A stretch of DNA of 64,000 nucleotides, taken from positions 4,340,001-4,404,000 of the forward strand of contig CP078104.1 of the NCBI GenBank assembly GCA_019203745.1. Direction: 5' to 3'. Position 1 is the stretch's first letter. Each line of letters starts with the position of its first letter. Positions 30,555 through 40,974 of this stretch are shown here, piece after piece. The notes beneath the pieces are model-generated. The model saw only the letters and a list, made by a program, of their open reading frames with translations. It searched no databases and was not told where the DNA came from. Origin of the DNA: Chryseobacterium sp. E1 (lineage in GTDB: Bacteria > Bacteroidota > Bacteroidia > Flavobacteriales > Weeksellaceae). The translations under genes were made by a program, and so were the position numbers.

Positions 30555-31304
30555 TTACAATTTTTCAATATTGTTTTTTCCTTCATCCCAATAATAACTA
30601 TCCGGATAGATTCTTGCTCCAAAAACAGCAGTTCCCACCCGTACAATGGTAGCACCCTCTTCAATGGCTGTTTCCAGATCGCCGCTCATCCCCATAGAAA
30701 GTTCGGTCATTTCAACATGGGGAATGTTTTCCCGGATCATTTCCTGTTGCAGGTTTTTCAGTATTTTAAAGCATTTCCGGACCTTTTCTGTTTCTGCACT
30801 GAAAAGGCCGATGGTCATTAATCCTTTTATTTTTAATGTCGGAAATGTTGAAACTTTCCGTATGAATTCAGCAGCATCACCGGGAGCAATACCGAATTTA
30901 CTTTCTTCATTTGAAGTGTTCACCTGGATTAAAACTTCAATCGTTTTCTTTTCGGCAGAAAGTCTCTGATGTAATTTTTCAGCCAGATCCAGCCGGTCAA
31001 GAGACTGAACACAGGTCACATCATATTTCAGGATATCTTTCACTTTGTTGGTCTGCAGGTGTCCGATAAAGTGATTTTCATGAGGCATATCTTTTAGAGC
31101 TTCGTATTTCTCCTTCAGCTCCTGAACTTTATTTTCAGCAATTAAAGTTTGCCCGTGTTCTAAAGCTGTTTTGATCCGTTCCGCAGAAACAGTTTTAGTA
31201 GCGAGTAATAGTTTTACCTCTCCCGGATCTCTTCCGGATCTTTCACAGGCAGTTTTTATCCGGTCATTGATGATCGTCAGATTGTGGAGAATATCTTCTT
31301 TCAT
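30555..31304 (-). CDS. YggS/PLPBP-family pyridoxal phosphate homeostasis protein
   Basis: Intact, 249 residues. It binds PLP without known catalysis and buffers vitamin B6 and amino-acid pools in other bacteria. The PLP lysine lies in LLLATKTVS; also present are AENKVQELKEKY, FIGHLQTNKVKDIL and the phosphate-binding end LSMGMSGDLETAIEEGATIV followed by VRVGTAVFG. Its ATG overlaps the last codon of the upstream AAA ATPase gene (ATGA overlap), so translation is probably coupled. Confidence 0.93.
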   Translation of the reverse strand: MKEDILHNLTIINDRIKTACERSGRDPGEVKLLLATKTVSAERIKTALEHGQTLIAENKVQELKEKYEALKDMPHENHFIGHLQTNKVKDILKYDVTCVQSLDRLDLAEKLHQRLSAEKKTIEVLIQVNTSNEESKFGIAPGDAAEFIRKVSTFPTLKIKGLMTIGLFSAETEKVRKCFKILKNLQQEMIRENIPHVEMTELSMGMSGDLETAIEEGATIVRVGTAVFGARIYPDSYYWDEGKNNIEKL

Positions 31305-32019
31305 GACTGAATAATTGGTCTGGATTCCAGTTTTTTGATCAAAGCAGCCTTTACAGCCGTTAAAGCATGATCCTTTGCTTCTGCAAACGAAACAGAATAT
31401 TTTCTTTCGATTGTTCTCATATCCTCAGGAAACCGATTTAGCAATTGATCATAGAAGGTGTCAAGAAATTCATCAGAAGGCATTTTATAATTGATCTTCA
31501 GCTGAAAACGTCTCAATAAAGCAGTATCTATGATTTCAGGATGATTGGTAGCACAGAGTAACAGGGCATTTTCAGGATAATAATCGATCAGCTGAATAAG
31601 GGTGTTGACCAGTCTTCGCATTTCTCCTACATCTTTATCATCGCTTCCCCTTGCTTTTCCGATCTGATCCAGCTCGTCAAGAAAAAGTACAGACCGCTCT
31701 CTTGCAGCCTTATCAAAGATCATTTTAATATTCTGTGAAGTTTCCCCGATCCTGGATGAAACAATATTGCTCAGGTTCAGAATAATGATGTTTTTTCCTA
31801 AGGCATTGGCAACGGCTTTTGCAGTCATTGTCTTTCCGCAGCCCGAACTTCCTGCAGCAGGATCTTATTGTTGACCGGAAGACCATATTCCTGAAGTTCC
31901 TTGATATAAGTGTGTTCTTTGATAAGCTGTATCAGCTGATCTCTGTTATCTTTATCGAGAAATACTTCATTCAGGTTAACCGGTTCTTTATCCTGAATAA
32001 TAAGGTTGTATAAATTCAT
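31301..32019 (-). CDS. AAA-family ATPase
   Basis: About 239 residues, one AAA domain. Restored Walker A is GSSGCGKTMTAKAVA, Walker B VLFLDELDQIG, sensor ATNHPEIIDTALLRRFQLKI with an arginine finger-like RR. A short N-terminal helical region (NLNEVFLDKDNRDQLIQLIK) precedes it. One base is missing near 31850; restored length is 240 codons. The size and motif order resemble IstB-unrelated, FtsH/spastin-type single-domain AAA proteins. The 4-base overlap with the YggS-type gene suggests a shared transcript. Role unknown. Confidence 0.8.
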
Positions 32020-32159
32020 GATGATTGGATGATTCTTGAATAAACAAAGATAAAGCTTTATTGTATGCTGTAATATATCCTGAATGAGAATAAAGAGGTA
32101 GGCCAGAAAGAGAAAACAGATAGATAGAGAATTTGCTTACATCTGTGAAAGACTGCGTT

Positions 32160-32198
32160 CTAATAAAAAGTAAAGCCGGACTATTGCCCGGCTTTACT
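32160..32198 (-). terminator. Intrinsic terminator, minus strand
   Basis: AGTAAAGCCGG / CCGGCTTTACT (32169-32179 and 32188-32198); on the minus strand the 3' arm runs into TTTTTATTAG. It lies upstream of the AAA gene and downstream of the microprotein, so it ends a separate short minus-strand transcript. Confidence 0.75.
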
Positions 32199-32240
32199 CA
32201 TTTGGATATTAAAATTTGTTATGAAACTAAGATCTTCTTG

Positions 32241-32308
32241 TTATGTTTTTGGGCCCTTTTACCCTGTGAGTAAAAGAGCAGGTCTGATTTCTCAGAGCAA
32301 AAACATAA
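32241..32308 (-). other. Candidate branched RNA structure in a short transcript
   Basis: Outer stem TTATGTTTTTG (32241-32251) / CAAAAACATAA (32298-32308) encloses two hairpins: CTTTTAC / GTAAAAG (32256-32262, 32270-32276) and TCTGA / TCAGA (32283-32287, 32292-32296, loop TTTC on the + strand). Together they form a three-way junction. It lies between the 26-residue frame and the minus-strand terminator. No known RNA family was recognised. Confidence 0.35.
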
Positions 32309-32356
32309 AACAATATAATTAGTATAGTTTTGCTATAGGCTTATTTATTTTAAGAA

Positions 32357-32437
32357 TTAGTTTCTTTCTCTTCTTGCTGTTGTAAAATATGAAGCGAATA
32401 CAATCACACATGTTGCAATACCGATGTAAGTTACCAT
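32357..32437 (-). CDS. Possible 26-residue membrane microprotein
   Basis: A 27-codon frame whose product begins MVTYIGIATCVIVFASYF and ends in a basic tail, ARRERN. One hydrophobic helix with positive charges at the C-terminus is the layout of small single-pass subunits such as KdpF or CydX-type proteins, though no partner genes lie nearby. Support comes from a matching terminator downstream on the same strand. There is no sequence family I can name. Confidence 0.4.
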   Translation of the reverse strand: MVTYIGIATCVIVFASYFTTARRERN

Positions 32438-32963
32438 TTTGTTTTATTTTTAATTATTTGACTTTTTTTATCAATCTTTCAATTGCAATATTACAGCTTT
32501 CAAATCACGTGCCAAAGTAAAACACTATGATGTATATCAGTGTGTTATGTGTTGATTATTTAATTTTTGTATGATTTTTTGTTTACAATAAGTTAATATG
32601 TTATTGTGAATTTATTGATATATTTATTATTCTGTCTGTAAAATTATGAGAAAATGGTAAGCCTTTCGTAGCTTATATATTAGAGTTGATAAAACAAAAA
32701 ATAAATAATGCTCAGCATAATACCTGTATGTAACGAACTTTCCCGATCTAAAATTGATCTGAGTGAAGTCGTTTTTATGTTAAGAAAATTTATTTTTCGA
32801 CTTAATTTTTTAATAAACACTTTTGTCACATCATCGGTTTTATGACAGTGCTCACTCTTTTTCTGTCAAAAAGTGGAATAGGGTGACAGATAAGGTCATT
32901 TGAATCTGACAGTAGTCTTAAAGTACTGGAATGCTTTTAGTATTTTTGTACAAAGAATGAATT
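32438..32963. other. Gene-free stretch upstream of the SMR transporter
   Basis: AT-rich intergenic DNA with no gene I can support. TATTTTTG at 32941-32948 fits a TAnnTTTG -7 element for the SMR gene. A TGTCAC / GTGACA pair near 32825 and 32883 is too short to interpret. Confidence 0.35.
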
Positions 32964-33299
32964 ATGGGACGCAGTTATATTTTCCTTGCCTTGGCAATTG
33001 TATTTGAAATCATAGCAACTACTTTTCTGAAGAAATCTGAAGAATTTTCAAAACTGTGGCCTTCAGTAATCACGGTAATAGGATATGCCTGCGCATTTTA
33101 TTTTCTGAGCCTCACACTTCGCCAGATTCCGGTAGGAATTACCTATGCCATCTGGTCTGGAGTAGGCATCGTGTTTATTACAATGATCGGGATTATTGCT
33201 TTCAGACAGGTTCCGGATCTGCCGGCCATTATCGGAATTGCACTGATTGTGCTTGGAGTGATTATCATCAATGTTTTTTCAAAGATGGGTACCCATTAA
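32964..33299 (+). CDS. Small multidrug resistance (SMR/EmrE-type) transporter
   Basis: Intact, 111 residues, four membrane helices, dimeric inner-membrane proton antiporter family. The essential membrane glutamate is Glu15 in ALAIVFEIIATTFLKKS. The SMR motif GITYAIWSGVGIVFITMIGI and the end PAIIGIALIVLGVIIINVFS are present. Substrates may be quaternary ammonium compounds, as in QacE-like members, or guanidinium in others; not distinguishable here. Its stop codon overlaps that of the convergent glycosyltransferase gene. Confidence 0.93.
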   Translation: MGRSYIFLALAIVFEIIATTFLKKSEEFSKLWPSVITVIGYACAFYFLSLTLRQIPVGITYAIWSGVGIVFITMIGIIAFRQVPDLPAIIGIALIVLGVIIINVFSKMGTH

Positions 33300-33952
33300 G
33301 CGATAATATCCTGCGTAGTCTGGAGTTTTTTCCAGTGTTGGGATCTGTTTTTGTATAAAAAGAATTTCCCCAGCTTGTATTTAAACTGTAAATATCCACG
33401 GAACTCAATGCCATCAAAAAGAGTATAAGAAATATCCGGATCTTCCTGTAGTGCCTGCCTGATCCCTTCACTGAATACGGTGGGACCTGTAGTGGCATGT
33501 ACATCATTGGGATAACGGTGATTTTCTATATTATCAAGCATCAGCTCAAGTACTTTCTTTAAAAACGGATGGCCTTTGGCAAAGATAAGACCCCACTGAA
33601 CATATAAATTGTCATGCCTTTCCCTGCTGATGACAGCCTGGTCGCTTTCCTTGATGAGTTGTCTCAGAGGTCTGGTTATCGTACTGTCTATATCCAGATA
33701 GATTCCTCCCTTTTTATACAGGATGGCATATCTGAAAAAATCAGCTCTGGCTGCACCGATGGTAAGTTTATGATAGTTTTTTTATGTACCTGGGCGGAAA
33801 CTCTTCGGTGATAAACTTCTCAATATCGTTGTCGTCATAAAAAAATAGAGATATTCAGGATTCTTTCTTTTCATATTCCAGATATGAAATTGCGTAATCA
33901 ATGGAAGCTTTTTCGTTTTGAAAGTCTGAAATATTTGTTTGGGTATGGCCAT
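33296..33952 (-). CDS. OCH1-like glycosyltransferase (GT32-type, DXD motif)
   Basis: About 219 residues. The restored sequence starts MAIPKQIFQTFKTKKLPLIT, then NPEYLYFFYDDNDIEKFI, AARADFFRYAILYKKGGIYL followed by DID, the DXD metal/nucleotide-sugar motif typical of GT32 and capsular polysaccharide transferases. A histidine-rich C-terminal half (TTGPTVFSEGI) is also typical. Frame breaks at A/T runs near 33840 and 33775. It presumably adds a sugar to a surface glycan; donor and acceptor unknown. Confidence 0.75.
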
Positions 33953-34153
33953 ATTCTTTTATTATAGATATCCTTAAACAGGTTTTTAATTGTATTAAAA
34001 ACTTGTTGTGAAAATTATTTTTCTAAAAGTGGCTTCGGTATTTAGATCGCATTTTACGGAGATAGTTAAATATTTAATCCTAAAAAATTAAACATTTATT
34101 TAATTTTATCAAATGATGATGGGCATCTGTTTGAAAATGAATACGTAGACCTT

Positions 34154-34588
34154 TTAGTGTAATGAATAAATCAATGACTGGAAGAAATTGAATAAAAAGA
34201 TCCTGTCATAGAAGATATCCAGGCTGTTTTCAATAATGCAGTCTGTATGTATAGTTGTGTCTGTAACAAAAGTCTCTTCTACAAATACAAACCATAATTC
34301 TGAAAGTCCGTTTCGTCTTTTGAATTCTTCAGAATCATTACAGTCCGGAAAAGGAGTATTTTTAAGATCATAAAAAACAATACCTTTCTTTATTCCGTGG
34401 TGTTCTATAATATTAATAGGATGGCGGATGTAGCTCAGTACTTTGATTTCCGGATCAAAGCATTCTATAAAATGATGAAGGTCGATGAGCTGTATTACTT
34501 TTTCTTCTTGCTGTGATGCTGTCATAAAAAAACATTCTGAGGTTATTTCCCTGGTTAATTCCTGAAAGACTGCTAATTCCATATGCAT
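34154..34588 (-). CDS. Hypothetical protein, 144 residues
   Basis: An uninterrupted frame beginning MHMELAVFQELTREITSECF (an ATG at 34582 is an alternative start) and ending FLFNFFQSLIYSLH. No signal peptide or membrane helix is evident, the composition is acidic and aromatic-rich, and I recognise no family. It lies between the glycosyltransferase and the two-component system, divergent from the latter. Confidence 0.55.
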   Translation of the reverse strand: MHMELAVFQELTREITSECFFMTASQQEEKVIQLIDLHHFIECFDPEIKVLSYIRHPINIIEHHGIKKGIVFYDLKNTPFPDCNDSEEFKRRNGLSELWFVFVEETFVTDTTIHTDCIIENSLDIFYDRIFLFNFFQSLIYSLH

Positions 34589-34772
34589 TGATTAAACAAT
34601 GCAAAGAAAAACAGAATAAGAGTGCATGAATTTGTTTTTATACCAAACACCCGGTATTTTATACAAAATCAAAGAAGCATAATTGGTATAATAAAAGTGA
34701 GGTTTTGTATAATATTATGCCACAACGTGAAGTAATGTCTATTTTGCTGATGATAAAACCCTGTCTGAGCAT

Positions 34773-35845
34773 ATGAAGTACAGTTCCTGGAAATTTAAAG
34801 AAACAGCAGTGATGGATTTTCTGGTAGAAGAGCAGTATACCTTCCGGAGACATTTGCTGTTTCTGATATTCTTTTTCTTTTTAATATACAGTGCCAGATT
34901 CTGGCATGGATATTCAGGAATTTATCAATATTATGTTCTGTTCTTTGTATATGCTATACTGATTGCCATGGTGTACATTAATATTTATGTACTGGTTCCC
35001 GGTTTTTCTTTAAGACAAAATACATTACCTACCTTGTGTTGATTGTTTTGATGGGAGTTGTAGGGCTTAATATTATCGGATACGGTTTTAAACTTTTTTT
35101 GCAGATTTTAAGGTAGGAGCAGTGCATAAAGAAGGAGAAAAAGGAGGAATCTATGAAGGGTATTGATGTGTATTCCCATCATCCTTACTACAACAACCAT
35201 AAAACTTTTGCAGAAATGGATCAGCGATAATAAAAAGATCAACGAACTGAACAATCTTACGCTGAATATGGAACTGAATGAGCTCAGAAATCAGATCAAT
35301 CCCCATTTTCTGTTTAATATGCTGAACAATGTGAAGGCACTTATCCGCACAGATCCCGCAAAAGCTTCGGTGGTGATTGTAAAATTATCCGAATTTCTCA
35401 GGTATCAGCTGTATGAAAACAGTGAAGAAAAAACTTTACTGGCCTCAGAAATTGATTTCCTCTCCAATTTTTTAAATCTTGAAAAGATAAGACGTGATCA
35501 TTTTTCATTTGATATTGCTGCCCCATTGGATAAAAGAATACTGAACAGTACTTTTATTCCTCCGAATTTATTTACCACTTTTGTTGAAAATGCCGTAAAG
35601 CATAGTGTAGATATCAGTGGAGAAGAATCTTATGTGAAAATAGAGATCCATATTGAAAACAAACAGCTTCATTTTGTCTGTGTCAATTCCAGAAGCGTCG
35701 GCTATATAATTCCGGATAAAAAAACAGCGGGCTTGGGCTTGCCAATATTACCCGAAGGCTGGAGCTGCTCTATAACAACACCTTTGAACTGAATATACAG
35801 TCAGAAGATAAAGAATATATAGTCAACTTAAAAATTCCCGTGTGA
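34773..35845 (+). CDS. LytS-type sensor histidine kinase
   Basis: About 358 residues. Four N-terminal membrane helices (RRHLLFLIFFFFLIYSARFW and others) lead to a cytoplasmic His_kinase domain: the phosphoacceptor histidine is in LRNQINPHFLFNMLNNVKAL, the N box is FVENAVKHS, and the restored G box is GLGLANITRRLELLY. Four bases are missing (T near 35010, T near 35095, G near 35160, G near 35742); restored length is 359 codons. The stop overlaps the start of the response regulator by one base. Confidence 0.9.
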
Positions 35846-36553
35846 TGAATTGTATAATAATAGATGATGAACCTTTAGCAAGGGCTGAAATGAGATCACT
35901 GATCGAAGAGAATGCAAAAATTGATATTCTGGGGAGTTTTCAAATGCGCTCTCTGCACTTGAATTTTTGAAGGATAATGAAGTGGATCTTATTTTTCTTG
36001 ATATCGAAATGCCAATGGTGACCGGACTTGAGTTTGCAGAAATGCTTCCAAAAAATCCCTGATTATTTTTACAACAGCCTATTCTCAATATGCTTTGAAA
36101 AGCTATGAGCTGGAAGCAGTAGATTACTTGCTGAAGCCCATCGATCCTCAGAGACTGGAAAAAGCCATTGATAAGGCAGTGCTGTATACCGGGCTTTTAT
36201 CCAAAGATACAGTGAAAAATACAGTAGAATCCAATACAGCAGATTTTTTGTTTATTAAAGCTGAAAGAAGATTTTACAAAATAAGCTTCTCAGATATCAA
36301 ATTTATAGAAGGGCTTAAAGACTATGTTGTCATCCATACCCGTCAGCAGAAGCTGATCACAGCTATGAACCTGAAAACCATTCATCAGAAAATTTCCGGG
36401 GAAAATTTCATCAGAGTAAGTAAATCATACGTTGTGAATGGAGATTATATTGATTCATTTGATAATCATAATATCTATATAGAAGACTCCGAAATTCCTC
36501 TTGGAGAAGTTTACAGAACCGAATTTTTGCAAAATTTGCCGGAGGTCTTCTGA
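35845..36553 (+). CDS. LytTR-family response regulator
   Basis: About 236 residues. Receiver domain: MNCIIIDDEPLARAEM acidic pair, phosphoacceptor aspartate in LIFLDIEMPMVTGLEF, and a lysine in DYLLKPIDPQRLEKAI. The LytTR DNA-binding domain follows (DIKFIEGLKDYVVIHTRQQK, NFIRVSKSYVVNGDYIDSF). Two bases are missing (T near 35940, A near 36056); restored length is 237 codons. It is translationally coupled to the kinase. Targets are unknown. Confidence 0.92.
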
Positions 36554-36605
36554 ATTCAGACTAGTGTCTTATAAATAATGAGTAATAGGGTAGCGGATCA
36601 TACAT

Positions 36606-37338
36606 TTAATAAAGCTTCTGATCTTTTTCACAATAGAAGCTCCTTCTTTTTCCTTTACCCGTTTGTTTTTGATCAGTTTTTGTCCACAAACCGGGCATAT
36701 TGATCGGGTATGAACCAGCCAGTGTTTTTTCAAAACAAACTCTCTTTTCCATTTCAGAAAATCAAAACTGTAGTTTCTGGCTTCAGCAATAAGTTCTTTT
36801 CGTTTTTGGCGGGAATATTTCCCAATAAGCTTTCCGGTTGCACTCCAATCCTGAAAAGCACTTCATTTTTAATAATATTTCCGACACCTGAAAAAATATC
36901 CTGATTCATCAATGCATCACAAACCAACATTTTGGGATTGGATTTGAGCTTCTTTTCGGCTTTTTCAGGACTCCATTGATCACTCATGACATCAGCTTCC
37001 CAATCAATAGAAGATAAAAATTCAGGATCAACAGTTTTAACGGAACAGGTGTAGAAGTACATTCCACCTTGTGGGAAAATAAGAGACAGACGCAGGCTTT
37101 TATCAGGCTTGGTCTGTTCATCAATACTGTAAGACCCGAACATTAATAAATGAATCCTGATTACAGCATTCTCAAAAACAAGATAAGTCTGTTTCCCAAA
37201 AGTACGGATCTCAAGCAAGGTCTGACCAGCGAACGGTTCTTTGTCGAATTTGGCATTACCTGAAGCTTCTGTTACCTGTTGACCAACAAAAGGCTGCAGG
37301 TTTTCTTTCATTAAAATAATAGATGGACCTTCAGGCAT
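36606..37338 (-). CDS. Fpg/Nei-family DNA glycosylase
   Basis: Base-excision repair glycosylase/AP lyase of about 244 residues. The start at 37338 gives the required N-terminus MPEGPSIILMKENL, with the catalytic Pro2 and Glu3. A helix-two-turn-helix (NQDIFSGVGNIIKNEVLFRI) and a C-terminal zinc-finger region (CPVCGQKLIKNK, then RSFYC) are visible. Two bases are missing (near 36795 and in an A run near 36640). With both restored the protein stops at 36606-36608 and the length is a multiple of three. The fourth zinc ligand is not clear (CEKDQ). Confidence 0.8.
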
Positions 37339-37407
37339 AGCTTTCTCTTTACGGTAGAAGTTCAAATACCGTTCCGTAAATCATGTGCCGGAATGCTACT
37401 TACAATC

Positions 37408-38034
37408 TTATTTTTTCTTTCCGACAAATCGTATGACAGAACCGGTTCCGTTATGAAACAGACCCTCATGAAGTTCAATTTCAGTTTCCATAAGTTCTAT
37501 GATATCATAATTCGGAAAATCAGCTTTGATTTCATCAATGGAGAATAATGATTCAATATCTTTAGGGCCGCCTACCTTTTCGTTTTTGGCAATATATTGA
37601 AGATGATTCTTACTGAAAGCTTCAAAGATAACAAGACCGCCTTTGCGTAAATACTGATGGAGCATTTGGTGTATGGAAGACTTTATATCAGCAGGGAAAT
37701 GAGCGTAAATAAGCGCAATAGCGTCAAACTGTTCTTTCTGATAATTCAAAGCAGAGAGTTCTCCTACCTGGTAGTCTATACCTACCTGATGTTGTCCGGC
37801 AAGCTGTAAAGCTTTCTTTTGTCCATTCGTGCTGATATCAAAAGCAGAAACTTGCCATCCTTTTTTAGCTGCAAAAACAGCATTCCGTCCTTCACCTTCG
37901 GCAGGAAACAGGATAGAGCCCGGGGCGATATTTTCCAGCTGCTGTTTTAGATAGTGATTCGGTTCCGTTCCATAAGCAAACTGTTCGCTGTTATATCTTT
38001 CATCCCATCTGTTGAGCCATGTATTATCTGTCAT
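37408..38034 (-). CDS. Class I SAM-dependent methyltransferase (TehB-like)
   Basis: Intact, 208 residues. Motif I is ILFPAEGEGRNAVFAAKKGW, followed by the acidic loop SAFDIS and FDAIALIYAHFP. The WDERYNSEQFAYGTEPNHYL N-terminus is typical of the TehB/thiopurine methyltransferase-like group. I placed the start at ATG 38034, where this conserved opening begins, rather than at the in-frame ATG 26 codons upstream. Substrate unknown. Confidence 0.8.
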   Translation of the reverse strand: MTDNTWLNRWDERYNSEQFAYGTEPNHYLKQQLENIAPGSILFPAEGEGRNAVFAAKKGWQVSAFDISTNGQKKALQLAGQHQVGIDYQVGELSALNYQKEQFDAIALIYAHFPADIKSSIHQMLHQYLRKGGLVIFEAFSKNHLQYIAKNEKVGGPKDIESLFSIDEIKADFPNYDIIELMETEIELHEGLFHNGTGSVIRFVGKKK

Positions 38035-38317
38035 TTTCAAAAAAATTAATCCTGTTTTTAATCCTATCAAATGTAAACTATTTTCACCTTTTTCCTGATG
38101 TTGAAAAAGCATTTATAATCATAGATTTTTTGAATAACAGACAGACTAAAAGCAGGACGAAATATAATGGTAACGTATTGTAACAGCAGACAGAGCTATT
38201 TATACTTTCAGACTTTGATTACTTCCTTCTTCCAACTTCCTTCCTAATACCTGATTCTTCTCTAATAAAAATCTCAATACTATTCCATACAATTAAAATT
38301 TGGAGTAATTTTGAAAA

Positions 38318-39672
38318 ATGATGAATTTAAACCAGATTTTCACCAATCAACGTACAGGAAATAATCCACATACCAAAGCTTCAAGAACTGATTTTCAGAG
38401 AGATTTCGACAGAATTATCTTCTCTTCCGCATTCAGAAGACTGCAGAACAAAACCCAGGTTTTTCCTCTTCCGGGAAGTGTATTTGTACATAACAGGCTG
38501 ACGCATTCTCTGGAAGTATCTTCTGTGGGACGAAGCTTGGGAAGTATTATCGGTGAATTTATTGCTGAGGAATTTAATAATGAACTTACTGAAGATTCAA
38601 AGAATTTTTATTTATATAATTTAGGAAATGTAATTGCTGCAGCTTGTTTGTGCCATGATGTGAAATCCCGCTTTCGGACATTCCGGGGAAGATGCTATTG
38701 CAAGCTATTTTGAAAGGAATGAAAAAGATCTGAAATCAAAATTCAATGAAAAGAGTGGGCAGATCTTGTGAATTTTGAAGGAAATGCCAATGCGATCAGA
38801 GTTCTTGCTCAGCAGCAACAGGGGAAAGATGCAGGAGGTATTCAGCTTACTTTTTCTACCCTGGCAAGTATCGCTAAATACCCGTGTGAGGCTATAGCCA
38901 AGAAAAAGGAATCATTCACAGGAAGAAATTCGGTTTTTTCCAGAATGAAAAAGATATATTTCTTGAAATAGCCAAAGGAACCCAGCTTATTTCTGAAAGC
39001 GAAGAACCTCATATTTTCAAAAGACATCCGTTTGTATGGCTGGTAGAGGCAGCTGATGATATATGCTATAATATTATTGATATGGAAGATGCCCACAGGT
39101 TGGGAATTGTATCTACTTCCGACTGCGAAAACCTTTTCTTCGAACTTGTGAAATCTGAAAGCAATGATATTGAGCGTGTGAAGAGCAAACTGGCTTCCAT
39201 CTCCAATGAAAATGAAAAAATTTCTTATCTGAGAGCAAAAGCGATCAATGCCCTGATCAATAAATCTCTGGAGATTTACAAGCAGAATTTTGAAACCATC
39301 CTGGCAGGAAACCTGGATAAAGGACTTCTGGATATTTATAAATCTGAAAACAATGCTTTGCAGGATATAGAATCTTTTTCCATTGAAAAAATCTACAATC
39401 ATAAAGCTGTTGTAGAAATTGAGAATGCCGGTTACAATGTAATGTATGAATTGCTGGATCACTTTATACCTTCCATTCTTAAACCTGAGGAAGAAAGAAA
39501 ATCTTATGATAAAAAAGCATTGAAACTTTTGCCAAGGCAATTTGTATATGATCATGGAACAGACTATCAGAAAGTTCTTGGGATCATTGATTTTGTTTCA
39601 GGAATGACAGATAACTATGCCACGGATCTCTACAGAAAGATCAAAGGAATTGATATCGGAATGACAGTTTAA
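38318..39672 (+). CDS. dgt: Deoxyguanosinetriphosphate triphosphohydrolase-like HD protein
   Basis: dNTPase of about 452 residues. The opening has SRTDFQRDFDRIIFSSAFRR and LQNKTQVFPL, then HD-domain histidine RLTHSLEVSSVGR and restored CLCHDVGNPAFGHSGEDAI; the second metal pair and the VEAADDICYNIIDMEDAHRL block confirm the family. Hydrolyses dNTPs to deoxynucleosides and triphosphate, influencing dNTP pools and phage sensitivity in other bacteria. Four bases are missing (two Gs near 38663, an A near 38755, an A near 38906); restored length is 453 codons. Confidence 0.9.
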
Positions 39673-39869
39673 TATGGCTAGAAAGGATATTGAAGTGATT
39701 ATGGGTTTCATAATAATATGATACCCTGTTTCAATATATTGAAGATGAATTGATATTGATGTCTTGACAACTTCTTTCTTTCAGTCTCCAATTTCCTTGC
39801 AAAAAAACAGAATACCCAGGTTCAAATATTATTTCTATCTTTATCAGTAACAATACTAAAAACTGAACT

Positions 39870-40808
39870 ATGGGAATTTATCTGGCGCCCGTTATCATCT
39901 TCGGGCTTATCATTCTATTCGCTTCTTTCTTTGTGGTAAAGCAGGAAACGGCAGCTATTATCGAGCGTTTCGGGAAATTTCAGGCAGTAAAGCATTCAGG
40001 ACTTCATCTGAAACTTCCGATCATTGATCAGATTGCCAAAAGACTTAATCTGAGAATCCAGCAGCTGGATGTAATGATTGATACCAAAACACTGGATAAC
40101 GTATTCATCAAAATGAAAATATCAGTACAGTATCAGGTGATCAGAAACCAGGTAGGAGACGCCTATTACCGTTTGGAAAATCCGGAAAATCAGATCACTT
40201 CTTTTGTATTCGATGTAGTGCGTGCTGAAGTTCCGAAACTGAAGCTCGATGATGTGTTCGTAAGAAAAGACGATATTGCGGTGGCAGTGAAAAGTGAATT
40301 GCAGGAAGCCATGAACAGCTACGGATATGATATTATCAAAGCACTGGTAACCGATATTGATCCGGATGAGCAGGTAAAACATGCCATGAACAGGATCAAT
40401 GCGGCGGAAAGAGAAAAAACGGCTGCAGAATATGAATCTGAAGCCCAGAGAATCAGAATTGTAGCCGTTGCAAAAGCAGAAGCTGAATCCAAAAAATTAC
40501 AGGGGCAGGGGATTGCCGACCAAAGAAGGGAAATTGCAAAAGGACTTGAAGAATCTGTAAGGATGCTGAATAATGTGGATATCAATTCTCATGAAGCTTC
40601 TGCACTTATTGTGGTAACCCAGCATTATGATACTTTACACTCTGTGGGAGCCAGCAACAGAAGTAATCTTGTACTTCTTCCCAATTCACCTACAGCAGCA
40701 AGCGGTATGCTGAATGATCTGGTAGTTGCCATGACAACAGCCAATACTGTAGGGGAAGCAACCAAAGGAAAGTATCCTGATCCTCCTGAAAAAGCAACAG
40801 GATATTAA
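39870..40808 (+). CDS. SPFH/band-7 domain membrane protein
   Basis: Intact, 312 residues. One N-terminal membrane helix (IYLAPVIIFGLIILFASFFV) and a band-7 domain (ETAAIIERFGKFQAVKHSGL, VQYQVIRNQVGDAYYRLENP) with a long charged helix (RINAAEREKTAAEYESEAQR) that drives ring assembly in stomatin/HflK-type proteins. Its own transcription unit, with a terminator at 40975-40999. It is probably a membrane microdomain or quality-control scaffold. Confidence 0.9.
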   Translation: MGIYLAPVIIFGLIILFASFFVVKQETAAIIERFGKFQAVKHSGLHLKLPIIDQIAKRLNLRIQQLDVMIDTKTLDNVFIKMKISVQYQVIRNQVGDAYYRLENPENQITSFVFDVVRAEVPKLKLDDVFVRKDDIAVAVKSELQEAMNSYGYDIIKALVTDIDPDEQVKHAMNRINAAEREKTAAEYESEAQRIRIVAVAKAEAESKKLQGQGIADQRREIAKGLEESVRMLNNVDINSHEASALIVVTQHYDTLHSVGASNRSNLVLLPNSPTAASGMLNDLVVAMTTANTVGEATKGKYPDPPEKATGY

Positions 40809-40936
40809 GAAAGGAAGATGAAGACCGGAAGAATGAAGTTGTTGCAGTCGAAGGCTGAGATAGAGATTTGTTTTAAAGCTGATTTTTAGATGAACATTTA
40901 TACATAGGGATAAAAATTGTTGTTATCAGATCATAA

Positions 40937-40958
40937 CTTCCAGCTTCGATCTTCCAGC
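40937..40958. repeat. Short dispersed repeat copy (CTTCCAGCTTC type)
   Basis: CTTCCAGCTTC followed by GATCTTCCAGC; matches 9015-9036 apart from one or two bases. The gap 40809-40974 has no gene. Confidence 0.4.
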
Positions 40959-40974
40959 TTTCTAAAAATAATAA

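Noticed and set aside
38842..39555. A 237-codon open frame on the minus strand.
   Set aside because: It lies wholly antisense to the dgt gene and has the low-complexity, F/I-rich look of a mirror frame with no family resemblance.
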